NCBI GenBank assembly: GCA_947366105.1
Contig: CANAZK010000004.1
Span: 1 to 47,675 of the forward strand
Source of the DNA: an uncultured Lachnospiraceae bacterium
Lineage (GTDB): Bacteria; Bacillota; Clostridia; Lachnospirales; Lachnospiraceae
Direction: 5' to 3'
Length of the DNA stretch: 47,675 nt
Part shown: piece by piece, positions 47,620-47,675 of the stretch
Layout of the letters: every line of letters starts with the position of its first letter
How positions within the stretch are numbered: the first letter of the stretch is position 1
Notes under the pieces: model-generated
Told to the model about the DNA's origin: nothing
The model's database searches: none
What the model saw: the letters and a program-made list of their open reading frames with translations, nothing else
Position numbers and translations under genes: made by a program

Positions 47620-47675
47620 GAGAAGAAAAGTTCCATATCTATCTTAATGATGACGAATATAGCAGAGTAATACAA
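47616..47675 (+). CDS. Start of a small mobile-element-type protein (3' end beyond the window)
   Basis: GTG 47616 overlaps the TGA of the zinc-ribbon gene, with GGAGGA eight bases upstream. The 20 visible codons read MREEKFHIYLNDDEYSRVIQ. I recall short proteins with this kind of start in clostridial conjugative elements; this is from memory and unverified. The reading frame continues past the window edge. Confidence 0.6.
   Translation, partial: MREEKFHIYLNDDEYSRVIQ

Overview
The window looks like chromosome from a gut-type Lachnospiraceae (Clostridia) relative. The basis is moderate G+C, strong AGGAGG ribosome sites, frequent TTG/GTG starts, a large Firmicute-type SRP RNA, proteins resembling the clostridial DUF6128 and DUF6145 families, and a c-subunit with the Na+ motif of anaerobes. 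All genes I support are on the + strand. Assignments come from reading motifs only; no database search was run.

Layout. (1) 1-8.7 kb, housekeeping: a truncated unknown gene, a dNTP triphosphohydrolase, a DUF6128-like protein, tadA, SRP RNA, a DUF4080-type radical SAM protein, a folded repeat-like element, a 33-residue membrane peptide, a VanW-family protein, a PurM-like protein and trmL. (2) 8.8-16 kb: a complete F-type ATP synthase operon, atpZ-I-B-E-F-H-A-G-D-C, whose c-subunit carries the full sodium-binding set. (3) 16-18.6 kb: a conserved unknown, a shikimate-kinase-like protein and murA. (4) 18.6-29.4 kb, the most unusual part: an oligopeptide-type ABC importer operon with a lipoprotein receptor, a normal permease, a second permease with a seven-repeat RCC1-like beta-propeller between TM1 and TM2, a normal ATPase, and a second ATPase with a ~155-residue probable coiled-coil insertion. 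It continues with a small membrane protein, a GntR/FCD regulator and two tandem amidohydrolases, one of which has lost its metal ligands. GntR-like palindromes lie upstream. (5) 29.4-32.8 kb: SAM-I riboswitch, a hairpin-rich repeat-like element, metK and an M3 oligoendopeptidase. (6) 32.9-38 kb: histidine kinase/response regulator, a KtrB/KtrA-type potassium uptake pair and an SpoU-family rRNA methyltransferase. (7) 38-44.5 kb: SPFH protein, an in-frame patatin-ornithine carbamoyltransferase fusion, a DUF6145-like protein, dusB, greA and lysS. (8) 44.5 kb to the end: probably the edge of an integrated element next to the lysS 3' end, with a membrane-linked XRE regulator, a divergent PAP2 protein, a five-repeat zinc-ribbon protein with a nuclease-like C-terminus, and the start of a small gene resembling ones I associate with conjugative elements.

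How the parts fit. Region 4 reads as one import-and-hydrolysis unit: receptor and pore, ATPases, a regulator that may sense the substrate, and enzymes to open an amide or cyclic peptide-like compound; the M3 peptidase nearby could finish the job. The extracellular propeller and the cytoplasmic coiled coil on the same transporter are the best candidate here for something undescribed. Sodium-coupled ATP synthase and Ktr-type potassium uptake fit a sodium-based bioenergetic lifestyle.
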